From Tubulanus polymorphus (taxonomy: Eukaryota; Nemertea; Palaeonemertea; Tubulaniformes; Tubulanidae): 64,000 nt of DNA. The stretch spans positions 7,063,175 to 7,127,174 of the forward strand of contig NC_134032.1 in assembly GCF_964204645.1 (NCBI RefSeq), in the 5' to 3' direction. A model generated the notes under the pieces. The model was not told where the DNA came from and did no database searches. It was given only the letters and a program-made list of their open reading frames with translations. This document shows, piece after piece, positions 63,667 to 64,000 of this stretch (its first letter is position 1; every line of letters starts with the position of its first letter). A program made the translations under genes and the position numbers.

Positions 63667-64000
63667 TTACTCTTTACGCCAGTTTTTATGTTTAATTGTT
63701 TCATAATGCTTTGATTTATGTGATTTTAAATATTTACCTCCGCAATAACAATGCACTTTTTCATTAGGATTGAATTTTCTAAATTCATCATCTAAATTAC
63801 ATTGAACTGCAATATCTTTAAATGATTTTTCATTATCTAATTCACATTGAATACCAATATTTGATGAATTTTCATTATAGATAATTTGTTTATTATCAAA
63901 ATTGAAATAATATAATTGTCTTTTTTCAATTCTTAAGTTAATCAAATCATTGTAATCTTTTGAAAGTATTATATCATCATTTCTTTCATTTAAAGGAGTT
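63667..64000 (-). CDS. Accessory zinc-motif protein (element D, right arm), cut by the window end
   Basis: Mirror of the C-terminal half of 58563-59210, including the HCYCGG zinc motif. The frame is open to the last base. Confidence 0.7.
   Translation of the reverse strand, partial: TPLNERNDDIILSKDYNDLINLRIEKRQLYYFNFDNKQIIYNENSSNIGIQCELDNEKSFKDIAVQCNLDDEFRKFNPNEKVHCYCGGKYLKSHKSKHYETIKHKNWRKE

Larger units (their letters stand above)
58148..64000. mobile_element. Element D: palindromic Polinton-like element, right end outside the window
   Basis: The left terminus AGTAATAGGGGTAATAGG matches the end of element C. The interior is an inverted duplication around about 61490: genes, minisatellite and spacer on the left arm recur in complement on the right. 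Mirroring the left end predicts the right end near 64840. No polymerase, integrase or capsid gene is present. The arms differ by small indels only, so the palindrome is recent or maintained by conversion. Confidence 0.8.

Noticed and set aside
1-64000. CRISPR array
   Set aside because: The tandem arrays have no unique spacers and the DNA is eukaryotic.
1-64000. Reassigned stop codons to explain the in-frame TAA/TAG breaks
   Set aside because: The same codons end the intact genes of these elements at expected places, and most other breaks are frameshifts, so decay or sequence error is simpler.

Overview
The window is eukaryotic, and almost certainly from a metazoan genome. It contains spliced genes with GT..AG introns, hAT, LINE, LTR-env and PIF1-type mobile-element remains, CTCF-like and CRE/ETS/YY1-like motifs, and several Polinton/Maverick-type virus-like elements. 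A marine invertebrate is my best guess, but nothing here fixes the species. There is no ordinary single-copy host gene I can recognise; the window is a mobile-element graveyard with some very intact residents.

The main result is that five insertions share the Polinton signature: termini of the form AGTA..TACT and, where both ends are visible, a perfect 6-bp target duplication. Element C (start of window to 2316) is the right end of a Polinton with a broken protein-primed DNA polymerase. Element B (4294-8802, duplication GAAAGA) is a 4.5-kb non-autonomous relative. It carries the same 108-residue gene in both terminal repeats plus three accessory genes. Element E (10871-25119, duplication ACTGGG) is 14.2 kb with two 6-kb inverted arms, each carrying a two-domain PC4-like protein and a cysteine-rich zinc protein. 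Element A (26308-43312, duplication CATTTA) is a nearly complete 17.0-kb Polinton. Element D (58148 to beyond the end) is a palindromic element carrying the same accessory genes as B on both arms.

Element A reads, left to right: a 108-residue gene on the + strand; then, on the - strand, two small genes (one a membrane protein), a packaging ATPase, a chromodomain integrase, the major capsid protein, a coiled-coil membrane protein, a conserved virion-type protein, three small membrane proteins, a hypothetical and a penton-like minor capsid protein; a zinc-ribbon protein on the + strand that resembles VLTF3 late transcription factors; and a - strand DNA polymerase B interrupted by an intein with a LAGLIDADG endonuclease. 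Two promoter-like motifs precede the genes. A long CTCATCACCACAAG.. motif lies before the 108-residue gene, the polymerase and the VLTF3-like gene. A short T-run plus TAAATG motif lies before the capsid-module genes. Together with the VLTF3-like protein this suggests an early/late programme like that of poxviruses.

Between the elements lie three CTCF-like tandem repeats (2317-2690), a spliced but broken hAT transposase gene (2878-3903), a DNA transposon split by A (about 26051-26301 and 43319-43620), inverted 21-bp repeats (44475-45710), a decayed HECT ubiquitin-ligase gene (46826-49076), an integrase-like fragment (50357-50776), a 35-bp minisatellite (51900-52495), a broken PIF1 helicase gene with a SAP-PHD partner (52497-55704), and an LTR plus envelope-like gene cut off by D (56051-58147). 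Many genes are broken by a single base indel, often in a homopolymer, so some breaks may be assembly errors rather than decay.
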